From Calothrix sp. NIES-3974 (GTDB taxonomy: Bacteria > Cyanobacteriota > Cyanobacteriia > Cyanobacteriales > Nostocaceae): a stretch of DNA of 64,000 nucleotides. The stretch covers positions 4,898,001 through 4,962,000 of the forward strand of contig NZ_AP018254.1 in the NCBI RefSeq assembly GCF_002368395.1, given 5' to 3'. Under the pieces are notes generated by a model. That model worked only from the letters and a program-made list of their open reading frames with translations. It searched no databases and was not told the DNA's origin. The position numbers and the translations under genes were made by a program. How positions within the stretch are numbered: the first letter of the stretch is position 1; the number at the start of each line of letters is the position of its first letter. Positions 54,027 through 63,477 of this stretch are shown piece by piece.

Positions 54027-56806
54027 TAGACTACCTCTGAAGTTAATAGGGACTTGATGTACTTGCGGATTTTTGCGGTTTGAAAGTTGCTGGTCATTTG
54101 GGTTAACTTGGTGACAAAGGGAATTAACTGTTGATTTATTTCTATTTGTTTTTCCAGGATGTCTTCAATACCCGTAGTATCTCCCATCATGGCCAGGTGA
54201 TAAATTTCTTGCAAAATATCTGGGGATGGTAAGACCAGCTCCACTTGATTGGTAGTAGCTGGGGGTGGAGATACCGGGTTTGATTGGACATCCCAATCGA
54301 TGTTTAATAGGGATGCTAAAGCGGTCAGCAGTTCATCTTTTTGCAGGGGTTTAGGAATGAATGCAGCAGCACCTGCTTCTAAACTTTGTTGACGGTTTTC
54401 GGCAAATACATTGGCACTGGAAACAATAATCGGAATGTTGCTAGTTTGGGGATTGGCTTGCAAATGCACCATAAACTCAAACCCATCCATATTTGGCATT
54501 GCTATATCCAGCAAAATCATATGTGGTTGGGTTTGACTGGCTAATTCTAATCCTTGTTTACCATCGTGAGCAGATTCCACCTGACAACCGATATCCGTTA
54601 ATAGGTTGGTTAACATCAGACATTGGTTGATATCATCATCAACAACTAAAATGCGGGGTATATTACCACCTTTAATACCGATAATCTTGTCCTGGTTAGT
54701 GTGGGGGCTAAAATTATCAGCACAATTCCTGTCACGGGAAAATAAAGCTGGGAAAGTAATCTCGAACCAAAATACACTTCCTTCCCCCAAATTACTTTGG
54801 ACTTTGATTTCGCTTCCCATTAACTTGGCAATCCTTTGGCTGATGGTTAATCCTAAACCAGTACCTTCTGCTTTGTGTCCCGTAGAACCAACCTGCTCAA
54901 AGGGTAAAAATATACTTTCCAATTGTTCGGGTTTCATTCCCACACCCGTATCTTCAACTTGAAAGCGAATGGTTGCTTGGGGAGATTCCGTATTTTCCCC
55001 AGCTATCGCCAAGATATCGACCCTAAATGTCACGCAACCACTATCAGTAAACTTAATGGCATTTCCCAGCAAATTAATTAATATTTGTCGCAATCGCTTT
55101 TCATCACCATTAATACTCATAGGTAAGCGATCGCTAATTTTAATTTCAAAGTCAATTCCTTTTTGTTTGGCTCGAATCCCACAAATTTCCGTGACACCAC
55201 GCAAAAAGTCTGGCAAATCAATACTACTATTCACCAATTCCAGTTTACGAGCTTCAATCTTGGATAAATCCAGAATATCGTTAATCAGCATCAACAGATG
55301 GGAACCACATTGATGAATCACCCTTACCCCTTCTTGATCCTTTTTGCTCAAGTTTTCTGAATTACCTAGGACTTGAGCAAAACCCAAAATTCCATTCAAG
55401 GGTGTACGTAATTCATGGCTCATATTGGCGATAAACTCGCTTTTCGCTTGATTTGCAGCATCAGCAGCTTGTTTTGCCAACAATAACTCGCGGGTGCGCT
55501 CCTCCACTTTGATTTCTAAGTTTTTAGAATAATCCCGCAATAGTTCATTATTAATTGCCAATTGTTGATTTGCAGCTTCTAATTTTTGCTGTTTGTACGC
55601 ATTTGTAGTCGCGATCGCACTAGCAATCAAAGATAATAAAGCAGGTGTGAGGGGAATTAGCCAACCAATGGTAAACATCCCGTAACAACCAACCAGCAAA
55701 ATCCCACCCATTCCCAGGGTTGACCAGAGAATCTTCCCCCCTGGAATTCGGTATTTGTTGGGTATACTAGCTAAATACCAACTACCAACCGAACCAATTG
55801 CTGACCATAGCCACACCCAACCTAGCAGAAAAGAGCCAGGTAGACCACGTAAACTAGTTTTCCCCGTTTTTGCACCTCGCACCAATTGCAGAGCAATATT
55901 GGCATGGATAACCACACCAGGGGTTGGTTTCTGAGCAGAAATCAACGACGAACTAAAAGGAGTACTGAAAAAATCATTGGTACTGGTAGCAGTCGAACCA
56001 ATAAACACCATGCGATCGCGCATTAAATCTGGAGGAATTTTCCCCGCTAGCACATCTCGCATGGTCACGGTTTTAAATGCAGTTTCCCCACCATGCCAAT
56101 TTAACAGTATTTGATAGCCACCTAAGTCAGTTTCACCATAACCCGCTTCTTGATTTTTTAAGGGTTGATAAATGGCTTTACCCAGTCGAAATTTCAGTTG
56201 TTGTTCGTCAACACTTTCTAAACTAATACTTTCAGCTTCTAAATACTTCAAAGCCACTAAAGTCGCCAACCCAGCCTTAATTTTGCCATCCTCTTGACTA
56301 TCTTCTGCGGTCAACAAAGCTCGACGCACATGGCGATCGCCATCTAAAACTAAATCAGCCAACCCCACCCGCTCATGTTTTTTTAACTCCGGTGGTGGAT
56401 TTACCCGCTCTCCGGTAATTTTTTCCACACCAAATAAATTCGGTGTACTCCGAAAAATTTCTACTAACTGCTCATGACCCTTCCCTTCAGGTAAATCCCG
56501 ATACAAATCCAAACCAATCGCTCGCGGTTGTTGTTGGTTAATTTTTGCTAATAATTTGGCCAACGACCAATCGGGAACGGGCCATTTTCCTACAGATTGA
56601 ATATCCCGTTCATCAATAGTGACAATCACAATTTCATCGGCTATTTTCCCTGATGATCTCCGTCGCACCCATTCATCACGAACTTTCCACTCAGGTAAAT
56701 TAAATAAACCCAAGTATTGTCCAGCAATTACCGTCAACGCCACACTAGGAGTAATAATTAAAACACTGCGAGTATTTTTGATCAAGGTCTGGATTTGTTT
56801 CCACAT
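54026..56806 (-). CDS. CHASE2 hybrid sensor kinase (CHASE2-HisKA-HATPase-REC)
   Basis: 926 residues. One N-terminal membrane helix (about 13-32) is followed by an extracytoplasmic CHASE2 domain (about 40-320; [41 protein letters not shown]) and three transmembrane helices (about 323-402). A coiled coil leads to the phosphotransfer His464 ([14 protein letters not shown]) and an ATPase domain ([23 protein letters not shown]). A C-terminal receiver follows ([18 protein letters not shown]) with a final helical region. It is a typical cyanobacterial hybrid kinase sensing a periplasmic signal. In related genomes such kinases are often encoded beside CHAT, DUF928 and haemagglutinin genes, as here. 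Confidence 0.93.
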
Positions 56807-57515
56807 GCCATACAGTTACTTTATTAATTATCGGGAGCAGGAAGATGTTAGACCCTAAATTGGATTTTGCGGAACGTTAGGGAAGAGAAGTTACCGGGGA
56901 GATTTATTCTTCTGCCAAACTTGTCAAGACGGATTTTGGGCTTTGGATTACTCTCGGTAGGCGATCGCGTAGCGTTGTTGTAGACTAGCTGCTAAGTATC
57001 TATGGGTGGAAGACCTCTTGTTATGTCAGGGTTTTAAGGACTGCCAGAAAATAAAATATCCTTTGGCGAAAGGGCTTCTTGCCGGAAAATAAAGGTAGGG
57101 ATACCTGTTCCACAATAATAGGAAATTGGATAATTATTGAATTGGATTACTCTTATCTTTACCGTTTGTCGCGTTCTTTTTTTTCAATTATTATTAAAAA
57201 TAAAGATAAATAAATTTTAATTAAATTTTACTCAATATTTATTAATTGCTTGACCACATTTATATACACCTAGTTAAAGATAGATAATTTTAGGTAAGGA
57301 GGCCACTACATTGCGTGGGTTAAGCGCGTTGAAGTAGGTGGCGTGGGAACTTAGTGGAACTCAACAAAATTGATATTAGTACAAAGCTTTTAAATAATAG
57401 GAATACTATTCGATTTTTGCACAAAACTCAGTACAGTTGATATTCCCTATTCCCAACTCACTACTCCCTACTCCCTATTTTCAAACATGAATAATCCAAA
57501 ATTATTTGGTTTTAA
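56807..57515. other. 700-bp intergenic region with palindrome and heptamers
   Basis: No gene. It contains a palindrome of about 40 bp (57302-57342) resembling that at 63257-63306, and TACTCCCTACTCCC heptamers at about 57461-57474. The remainder is A/T-rich. Confidence 0.6.
57302..57342. repeat. Solo palindrome related to a transposon-end-like hairpin
   Basis: GCCACTAC pairs with GTAGGTGGC (one bulge), with TTGCG against CGCGTTGAA inside. The block CGCGTTGAAGTAGGTGGCG is shared with 63290-63307 apart from one base, so the two belong to one family of mobile palindromes. Confidence 0.6.
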
Positions 57516-58418
57516 CTAATTTACAGACCCTAATAGGGGAGCTTGAGCAATTTCCTGTAACCCGACGGAAGTCAGTAACTCTTCCCATTGCTTAAGAATA
57601 GTGGGATTATTTACTTGACTCGCTTGCATTTGAGCTAATGTGGCTAAACAGTCATACCACACACCGTTTTCACCTAAAGCTTTAGCTTGTGCAAGTAAAT
57701 CCCGTTGTTGCATTGCTGCGACTAATTCTGCACTGGGTTGAATCCGCTCAATCCAACCATCTACATAGGGAGTACTGGGACTAAGTTGACCATTGATTTT
57801 CAGAGCGAAAAACCATTGGTAATTTTTACCGACTACCAAAGGGGGAGCTTGTTCTGGTAAGGTAATCTTGACAATACCCGATTTATTTGCGACGGGAATG
57901 GTCATCTGATAGTGGGTATGGCCAACTTCATCCTTGATGCTGAACACAGCCTCCTTCGCATTCGATGCGGGCAAATATACCATCACCGTGGGACGTTCCG
58001 ACAAAGTTGTTCCATAGTAACTTGCAGGCATTAGTCCAATTAAGGCCGCAGGTCCAGTTGCTGCAACCGTGGAGGGATTTAAATAGTAAGTTCCAACGCG
58101 AGAAGCTCCTCCTGTGGCTTGTCTCGGCGCTCCCTGGGGGGTGAATAAATTACCTCTGGAAGCTCCTCCACTGGCTTGTCTTGGCGCTCCCTGCGGGGTG
58201 AATAAATTACCTCTGGAAGCTCCTCCGGTGGCTGTAGTGGGAGCGCCCTTACCTTGTCTGGGAACGAATAGACTGCTTCTAGAAGCTCCTCCAGTAGCTG
58301 TAGTTGGGGCGCTGTTTCTCGCAGGTGGTTTAAATGTGATAGCATGGGCGCTGCTAGCTACAGAACCGATGATCAGAGCGATCGCACTCAAAAAACTCAT
58401 TAAATATGGGCGTTTCAT
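57516..58418 (-). CDS. DUF928 domain-containing exported protein
   Basis: 300 residues. A signal peptide (MSFLSAIALIIGSVASSAHA) is followed by a low-complexity region of two near-exact 19-residue repeats (GGASRGNLFTPQGAPRQAS/T) and two related 22-residue-type units. The DUF928 beta-sandwich follows (ALIGLMPASYYGTTLSERPT, VMVYLPASNAKEAVFSIKDE, YQWFFALKINGQLSP) and ends with a helical part (GENGVWYDCLATLAQMQAS). DUF928 proteins are common in cyanobacteria next to CHAT/haemagglutinin genes; their role is unknown. Probably periplasmic. TAAAGTCT motifs in its upstream region may be regulatory. Confidence 0.87.
   Translation of the reverse strand: MKRPYLMSFLSAIALIIGSVASSAHAITFKPPARNSAPTTATGGASRSSLFVPRQGKGAPTTATGGASRGNLFTPQGAPRQASGGASRGNLFTPQGAPRQATGGASRVGTYYLNPSTVAATGPAALIGLMPASYYGTTLSERPTVMVYLPASNAKEAVFSIKDEVGHTHYQMTIPVANKSGIVKITLPEQAPPLVVGKNYQWFFALKINGQLSPSTPYVDGWIERIQPSAELVAAMQQRDLLAQAKALGENGVWYDCLATLAQMQASQVNNPTILKQWEELLTSVGLQEIAQAPLLGSVN
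58084..58330 (-). repeat. 57-bp tandem coding repeat in the DUF928 gene
   Basis: Two units of 57 bp are almost identical (CTGGAAGCTCCTCC boundary, GTGAATAAATTACC inside), with two more diverged units upstream. The number of units could vary between strains by slippage. Confidence 0.8.
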
Positions 58419-58749
58419 AAATTGCGCACCTGATTAACTGTCATGGTCATGAAGTCAAAAAAGTCTATTTAATGACTTGGAATCCCATGCAAATAAAGTC
58501 TTATATTTACCCTTTATAAGGGATGAAACAAATAAAGTCTACATTTTAAATGCATCTTTAAAAACATCTCAAGCAGTAAAATAACTTAGGTGATATTTTA
58601 AATATTTTAAAAGTAGACTTTAAATGCTTAACAAGCTCGTGGGAGTAGGGAGAGACACAACATGTCGCGTCTGTCTCTCAAGATAAATATACCGTTTGCG
58701 TCTATTCCCTGTCTTCAAGAAGTGATTGATAAAGTATTTATTGACACTT
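58419..58749. promoter_or_regulatory. Upstream region of DUF928 gene with repeated AAAGTCT motifs
   Basis: AAAGTCTA-type words occur as direct copies at about 58459-58466, 58494-58502 and 58533-58541, and inverted (GTAGACTTTA) at 58613-58622. The spacing of 35-40 bp for the direct copies is close to whole helical turns. It may be an operator array for the leftward DUF928 gene. A palindrome (AGAGACACAACATGTCGCG and continuing to 58678) also lies here. Confidence 0.4.
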
Positions 58750-61332
58750 TTAAATCCAATTACCAACCAAAACAAAAGCAGACCAAAAGAAAGGGTCGCG
58801 GAAATCGGTTTGTCGAATTAGCCGAATTTGTGCTTGTCGCAGTGCTTCCGCTTTTGTTGTATTTGGTTGTCTGAGTTGCTGATAAAAACGATTCATCAGT
58901 ATTTCTGCGGCTCTATCTTTAACCGGCCACAAAGTCGCAACGGTGGAACGCGCACCGGATTTAACTGCTAAACCAGCTAATCCCAATACAGCTCGGTCAT
59001 CTTCGGTTGCTGTATTACAGGCACTCAGTACCAATAATTCAATTGCCTTTGATCTATTACCACCGCGATTCTGGAGGAGTTCTGACAATTCCTTCACACT
59101 CACTCGTCCATCCCAGGTCAATAAAAACGTATCTTCCAGACGGGAACTAAATTGTCCGTGGGTTGCGAGGTGAACCACATCTGCATTACTAGACTGAATG
59201 CGATCGCCTAGTGCTTGACTGGTAAATTGTTGATTCAGGAGTAGTGTTGCTGGGATGGTTTGGGAAATTTGCTTCACTTCCGATTTGACCGCAGGTAAGG
59301 CTGCAAACCCAGACCGAGATTCACTAATACCGCCAACAATTGCTTGAATTTTACTTTGTTGCAGTGGGTTCGCTGACATTAATTGTAAGCCAGGAGACAA
59401 TGCCACGGCATATTTTTCAATTAAGTATTGTTGACCATCCCATAGTGCTGCTATCGGTATATTCCGCAATTTGCCATCTAACACAAATACCAGGGTTTTG
59501 GCATCTTGGAAGACTCCATCCGCTTCTGGGGGACGAATCAACCAATCGTAAACTTGTTGAGTTAAATTTTGTCGGGTTTGAGAATTGGAAACAGGATTCA
59601 GAGAAGCGAGTAAATTATCAAGGGTTTGTTCGATTTCTGATTGTGATTTACTAATTTGGTAATAACGCAGAGGTTTTCCCGGTTGGGAGATAATCGTTGC
59701 CAAGCGATCGCGTAAAATAATTGGGTAAATTACCGTGGCGCTGGGGTCAACTTGATCGATTTGCTGGACTTTATCAATACAAGCTTCCCGGAAAAAGTTA
59801 TCAAGTTCAGCTACTTGCAGAGATTCAATTAATTCACGAGCTTGGACTATTTCACTTTGGGTGGGTTGTTCATCCAAGAGTAAAGCTACCAATTGGCGAT
59901 AAACAGGTTCGACACTTTCACGGAAGGAAAATTGGACATCAGGGTTAATCGCAGCTAAATCAGAATGTAGTGCTTTTAATGACTTTACTGCTTCCGTATA
60001 AGCCGCAACAGCTTCCTGTTGAGAATTTTGTTGTTGATATATCCTACCGAGTCCCGATGCAGATTGGGCAATAATATCATCGGCTTGCAACTTCCGGGCA
60101 AGATTCAAAGATTGTTCGACTAATTTTTTGGCTTCTGACCATTGGGAAGTCCGACTGTAAACTTGTCCCCATTGATACAGGGCGTGAGCTTCGGCTACCG
60201 TATCCTGAAGTTGTTGAGCAGATTTAACGGTGACAGCCATTAGTTCCGCCAAATCCCGACTAGGTAAAACCTGATCGGGTTGTGCTAATTTATTCAAGGT
60301 GGCAGCAAAATTAATTGCCGCAAACAGGGAACTACGACTAGGAGCTATTTGGGAAAGCTGTTGTTTTAACTGGGGTGCAAGGGGGATAGCATATTCCAGT
60401 TTGCCATAATCCACCAATAACTTAAACCGCTCCAAACGAGCTTGTAAAGCTTCCTGGGGATTATTCGCAGCAGCTTCTGCATCCTCAAAATAATTGAATG
60501 CGGCTTCCGGGTCTTGCCAATCAGCAGCAATTTTTCCTAAGCTAGTTAAAATCGAACTTAACTGGGTTTTGGCGGCAATTTTATTTGCTGTTGCCAAACT
60601 TTGTTCCAAAACCTGCCGACTTTGACTATCACCAATTGCATGTAAAGCCAAACCCAGCGATCGCAATCCACTCACCTTCACTTCTGAATCTGGCATTGTC
60701 GCCATTTTTTTGGTTAATTCTTCCAGTTGTTGACGGGAACGACGGTAATATCCCAGACTTTGTAAGGCTTGAGCCTGATTAATTTGACTTCCCAGACTTC
60801 CCGTTGTATCCCCCGCTTGTTCGTAGTATTTTTGAGCTTGCTGCCAAGTCGCGATCGCCCTTTCCCCTTGCCCCATACGCAGTTGTAAATTTGCGTGGGT
60901 ATTCAGTATTTGTGCCCAAATAATCCCATCAGCAGAGGGTTTCATAGTTTGCAGAATCTTGACACTTTGTTCAATCGAAACCTTCGCTGCTTCCCATTGA
61001 TTAAGTTCTTGCTGTACCAGGGAAAGATAACTTAAACTCAAAGCCTGATGCACGCGATCGCCTTGGAATTGATAGTGTTTTGCAGCATTTTCCCAAGCTT
61101 TCAAGGCTTCCTGATATCTGCCCAAAGTGTAAAAATTACGTCCTTCATCTAGAAAATTAGTTGATTTGCTCGCAACCTGAGCATTATTTTCCTGGGAAAT
61201 AGCAACAGACGGAATTGAAATAACAGCGACTGCGGGAATAACAGTCAACACAAAACAGAGACTAACCAGACATAGACCTAGATACAGCCAGTAATGTTGC
61301 TTGATTCGCATGGGTTTAGTTCGGAAAGCCAT
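58750..61332 (-). CDS. TPR-CHAT domain protein (caspase-like)
   Basis: 860 residues. A signal or anchor helix (LYLGLCLVSLCFVLTVIPAV) is followed by many TPR repeats (about 60-480; e.g. NFYTLGRYQEALKAWENAAK). The C-terminal CHAT domain (about 560-860) has the caspase-like dyad His in VVHLATHGQFSS and Cys in LLVLSACNTATEDD. Surrounding blocks VLGLAGLAVKSGARSTVATL and WPVKDRAAEILMNRFYQQL are typical. CHAT domains are predicted cysteine proteases; several cyanobacterial ones (e.g. HetF) regulate development. The signal sequence places it outside the cytoplasm, next to DUF928 and haemagglutinin genes. ATG 61311 is an alternative start; neither has a good ribosome-binding site. Confidence 0.92.
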   Translation of the reverse strand: MAFRTKPMRIKQHYWLYLGLCLVSLCFVLTVIPAVAVISIPSVAISQENNAQVASKSTNFLDEGRNFYTLGRYQEALKAWENAAKHYQFQGDRVHQALSLSYLSLVQQELNQWEAAKVSIEQSVKILQTMKPSADGIIWAQILNTHANLQLRMGQGERAIATWQQAQKYYEQAGDTTGSLGSQINQAQALQSLGYYRRSRQQLEELTKKMATMPDSEVKVSGLRSLGLALHAIGDSQSRQVLEQSLATANKIAAKTQLSSILTSLGKIAADWQDPEAAFNYFEDAEAAANNPQEALQARLERFKLLVDYGKLEYAIPLAPQLKQQLSQIAPSRSSLFAAINFAATLNKLAQPDQVLPSRDLAELMAVTVKSAQQLQDTVAEAHALYQWGQVYSRTSQWSEAKKLVEQSLNLARKLQADDIIAQSASGLGRIYQQQNSQQEAVAAYTEAVKSLKALHSDLAAINPDVQFSFRESVEPVYRQLVALLLDEQPTQSEIVQARELIESLQVAELDNFFREACIDKVQQIDQVDPSATVIYPIILRDRLATIISQPGKPLRYYQISKSQSEIEQTLDNLLASLNPVSNSQTRQNLTQQVYDWLIRPPEADGVFQDAKTLVFVLDGKLRNIPIAALWDGQQYLIEKYAVALSPGLQLMSANPLQQSKIQAIVGGISESRSGFAALPAVKSEVKQISQTIPATLLLNQQFTSQALGDRIQSSNADVVHLATHGQFSSRLEDTFLLTWDGRVSVKELSELLQNRGGNRSKAIELLVLSACNTATEDDRAVLGLAGLAVKSGARSTVATLWPVKDRAAEILMNRFYQQLRQPNTTKAEALRQAQIRLIRQTDFRDPFFWSAFVLVGNWI

Positions 61333-61489
61333 GAGAGAAAAATTATCCGCTACATGCTTATATTGCCCAATAAATCAAGCAAGATATCAATAGAGGAATG
61401 GAGAAAAATCACTTCCCTGGTTTTCGGTGACAACACTACCTTTGGCTATTTACCCCAACTGCGATCGCATATCACCCGGATGCAGACCC

Positions 61490-61612
61490 TAACCTACATT
61501 TCTCACAAGGGAGTGATAAGCCTTGAGTAATGGGTTAATTTTCCTACTACTCCCTACTCCCCGCTCCCTACTAACTGAAAGTTTTAGGAGTTTGCTCCAA
61601 ATCCGGGCTAAG
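61490..61612 (-). repeat. Dispersed repeat R3, inverted copy
   Basis: Read on the minus strand it has CCCGGATTTGGAGCAAACTC, CTAAAACTTTCAGTTAGTAG, GGGAGTAGTAGGAAAATTAA, CCCATTACTCAAGGCTTATC and CCTTGTGAGAAATGTAGG: the fullest R3 copy together with 18017-18145. It lies in the 350-bp gene-free stretch 61333-61682. Confidence 0.8.
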
Positions 61613-61682
61613 TAGTCGAGATACAAACCTGACTACAAAAATACCGCGATCGCGTTGGAAAATTAGACAGTTAATTTAACAC

Positions 61683-62282
61683 TTAGGTTTGTAGAGCGCT
61701 AGCCAAAATACCGAGAATCTGATTCACATCTTTCAAATAATATTCACTCAAGTCAATTGTTAATAATTGACCTTCCAGCTTGAGAAATTGCCAAATACTA
61801 CCCGTTGTCACAACACCATAAATTGTCTGAATTTCGATAGCTGCTTGCTGATTATAAATTTGAGCAGCGACCATTTCTGCTGCACATTGACCCAAACCCG
61901 CATTAATATTCTCCTTTTTTGCCTCTACCACTGTAATTACTGGTGCTGTTACAATCAAGATTTCTGGAGATTGGGTAATAATAAAATCGCAAGTACCATT
62001 TAATCCTTTACTTTCATCAACTGTAAAATCTACTCCAGAAAATAAACTAATTCGCTCATGCAATTGCCGACGTAAATCCACGAGAATGGGCGCAATAATG
62101 AATTCAGAACGGGCTTTTTCACTATTACTACCAAAGGCGATCGCAAGGTTATAACTGAGTGTTTCCGTCAGTAGATTACTAGCAGCTAATTCGGGAATGG
62201 AAGCAAAAATATCGCGTTTTTCTAATGTTGTTAAACCAAAATCTTGTTTGGCTTTTGCTAAAGTAAATTCGCTGTAGGACAT
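61683..62282 (-). CDS. PD-(D/E)XK nuclease-like hypothetical protein
   Basis: 199 residues from ATG 62282 (GGGAG lies seven bases upstream; a longer frame from 62318 exists). A nuclease-fold motif is visible: Asp99 in NGTCDFIITQSP, 20 residues, then Glu120-x-Lys122 in VITVVEAKKENI, with Glu60 upstream in KARSEFIIAPIL and a following GQCAAEMVAAQIYN helix. This fits the PD-(D/E)XK pattern of restriction-type or repair nucleases. Related short proteins are common in cyanobacteria and have no known target. No methylase or toxin partner is adjacent. It lies between the haemagglutinin remnant and the CHAT gene on the same strand. Confidence 0.75.
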   Translation of the reverse strand: MSYSEFTLAKAKQDFGLTTLEKRDIFASIPELAASNLLTETLSYNLAIAFGSNSEKARSEFIIAPILVDLRRQLHERISLFSGVDFTVDESKGLNGTCDFIITQSPEILIVTAPVITVVEAKKENINAGLGQCAAEMVAAQIYNQQAAIEIQTIYGVVTTGSIWQFLKLEGQLLTIDLSEYYLKDVNQILGILASALQT

Positions 62283-62329
62283 AAAACTCCCACTCAGTTT
62301 TGGAGATTTATATTGCATACAGTATTATG

Positions 62330-63256
62330 TTATCTATAAATCTCGGCACAAGCTAACAGTTGTTGCACCTGGGTGGGAGAATTATCGGCAACCAACTCAA
62401 TTGTTCCTTGGGGAGTTCGTCGCCAACCCGTTGCTTGCACAAGCTTTTCCGTTGACTGGGGAATTTGGGCTGTAATTGGCTGATTTTGCCGATATGCAGA
62501 AATATCACGAATATCAGACCAGGTACGATAATTAATCATACTTTGACTGGGATTTTGGGGTATTCCTCCCCGTCCAGTGGCGATAAAGCTATTACCATTA
62601 GTATCAACACAACCTGTAGCAATTTGTTGTGATGGGTCTGTGGTATTTACTGGTAACTCAACTAAACCGGAACTAGGATCAACACCAAAATTATTAATAT
62701 CAACCGTACCGCTAACACCAAATTCAGAGCTAGCAGTAATGTCGCTTTCATTGGTTATCTGGTCGCGGTATTTTGGTCCAAATATACCTTGGGTCGTAAT
62801 CTGAATATTACCACCATTACCTCGGACTGCATTGGCTGTAATGTCGCTGTTTTCTAAGCCAACAATCACCGGGGAAACAATAGTGATATCACCACCATTA
62901 CCAACACCTCCAGCTTCAGTGGAAATTTTGCTTTGATTACGTAATATCACAAACTTTTGCAAATTTAAGTTAATATTGCCTCCTTCTCCAGAGGTTGCAG
63001 AAGCTGTAATCTGACTTCGATTTAACTTGATTACATCAGCATCAATTGTGAGTGTACCAGCAGCACCAACACGACCATAGTTCCCCACACTCACACCAGC
63101 GCGATCGCTAACTTGGAGTATCGGTGTACGAATGGTAACATTCCCAGAACTTCCTAAAGCCTGATTAGGGTTAATTTGTCCAATAGAGGGATTCGGTGAA
63201 CCAATTGTCGAACTGATATTACTAATAAATAATTCATTGTCACCCACCAACTTTAA
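62330..63256 (-). pseudogene. C-terminal remnant of a filamentous-haemagglutinin-like secreted protein
   Basis: About 300 residues with the alternating pattern of a right-handed beta-helix (GNVTIRTPILQVSDRAGVSV, GTLTIDADVIKLNRSQITAS, GEGGNINLNLQKFVILRNQS). It ends in the typical C-terminus of cyanobacterial two-partner-secreted adhesins (TGRGGIPQNPSQS, TGWRRTPQGTIELVAD, ACAEIYR). The N-terminal secretion domain and most of the helix are missing: coding similarity stops at about 63256, where a palindromic element begins, and an in-frame TGA follows. No ATG starts the frame; only a TTG at 63250. It is probably the 3' part of a gene interrupted by mobile DNA. The 5' part is not in the window. 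Confidence 0.75.
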
Positions 63257-63306
63257 GCCACGTCATGGGTTTCGTTGCGCAGGTTCCCCGCGTTGAAGTA
63301 AGTGGC
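63257..63306. repeat. Palindromic element at the haemagglutinin breakpoint
   Basis: GCCAC at 63257-63261 pairs with GTGGC at 63302-63306, enclosing the CGCGTTGAAGTAAGTGGCG block shared with 57325-57343. Hairpins of this size are typical of IS200/IS605-like ends. Confidence 0.55.
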
Positions 63307-63440
63307 GTTGGAGGCGCACTGAATCAAATAAGAGCGATATGATTCATCTTTTGTTGTTAAATCAAGAAAAATTTCTTCGCATATATTAAAATCATCCCTT
63401 GATTATGCAACACCCTACTATCTAAAAACCACAGCACAGT

Positions 63441-63477
63441 TGACGCTCCCACGACTTAAAGCCGTGGGATTCTTGTT
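63441..63477 (-). mobile_element. Right end and putative omega-RNA 3' hairpin of the TnpB element
   Basis: On the minus strand, directly after the tnpB stop, CCCACGG/CCGTGGG-type arms (63448-63468; CCCACG/CGTGGG with an inner CTT/AAG) form a hairpin followed by GAGCGTCAAC. This is the usual right end of IS200/IS605 elements, where the transcript ends as the guide (omega) RNA scaffold. The element boundary is probably near 63441. The bases beyond it (63440 downwards) would be the guide segment (inference). Confidence 0.65.

Noticed and set aside
58662-58874. 70-residue plus-strand open frame
   Set aside because: It overlaps the 3' end of the well-supported CHAT gene on the other strand and shows no motif.
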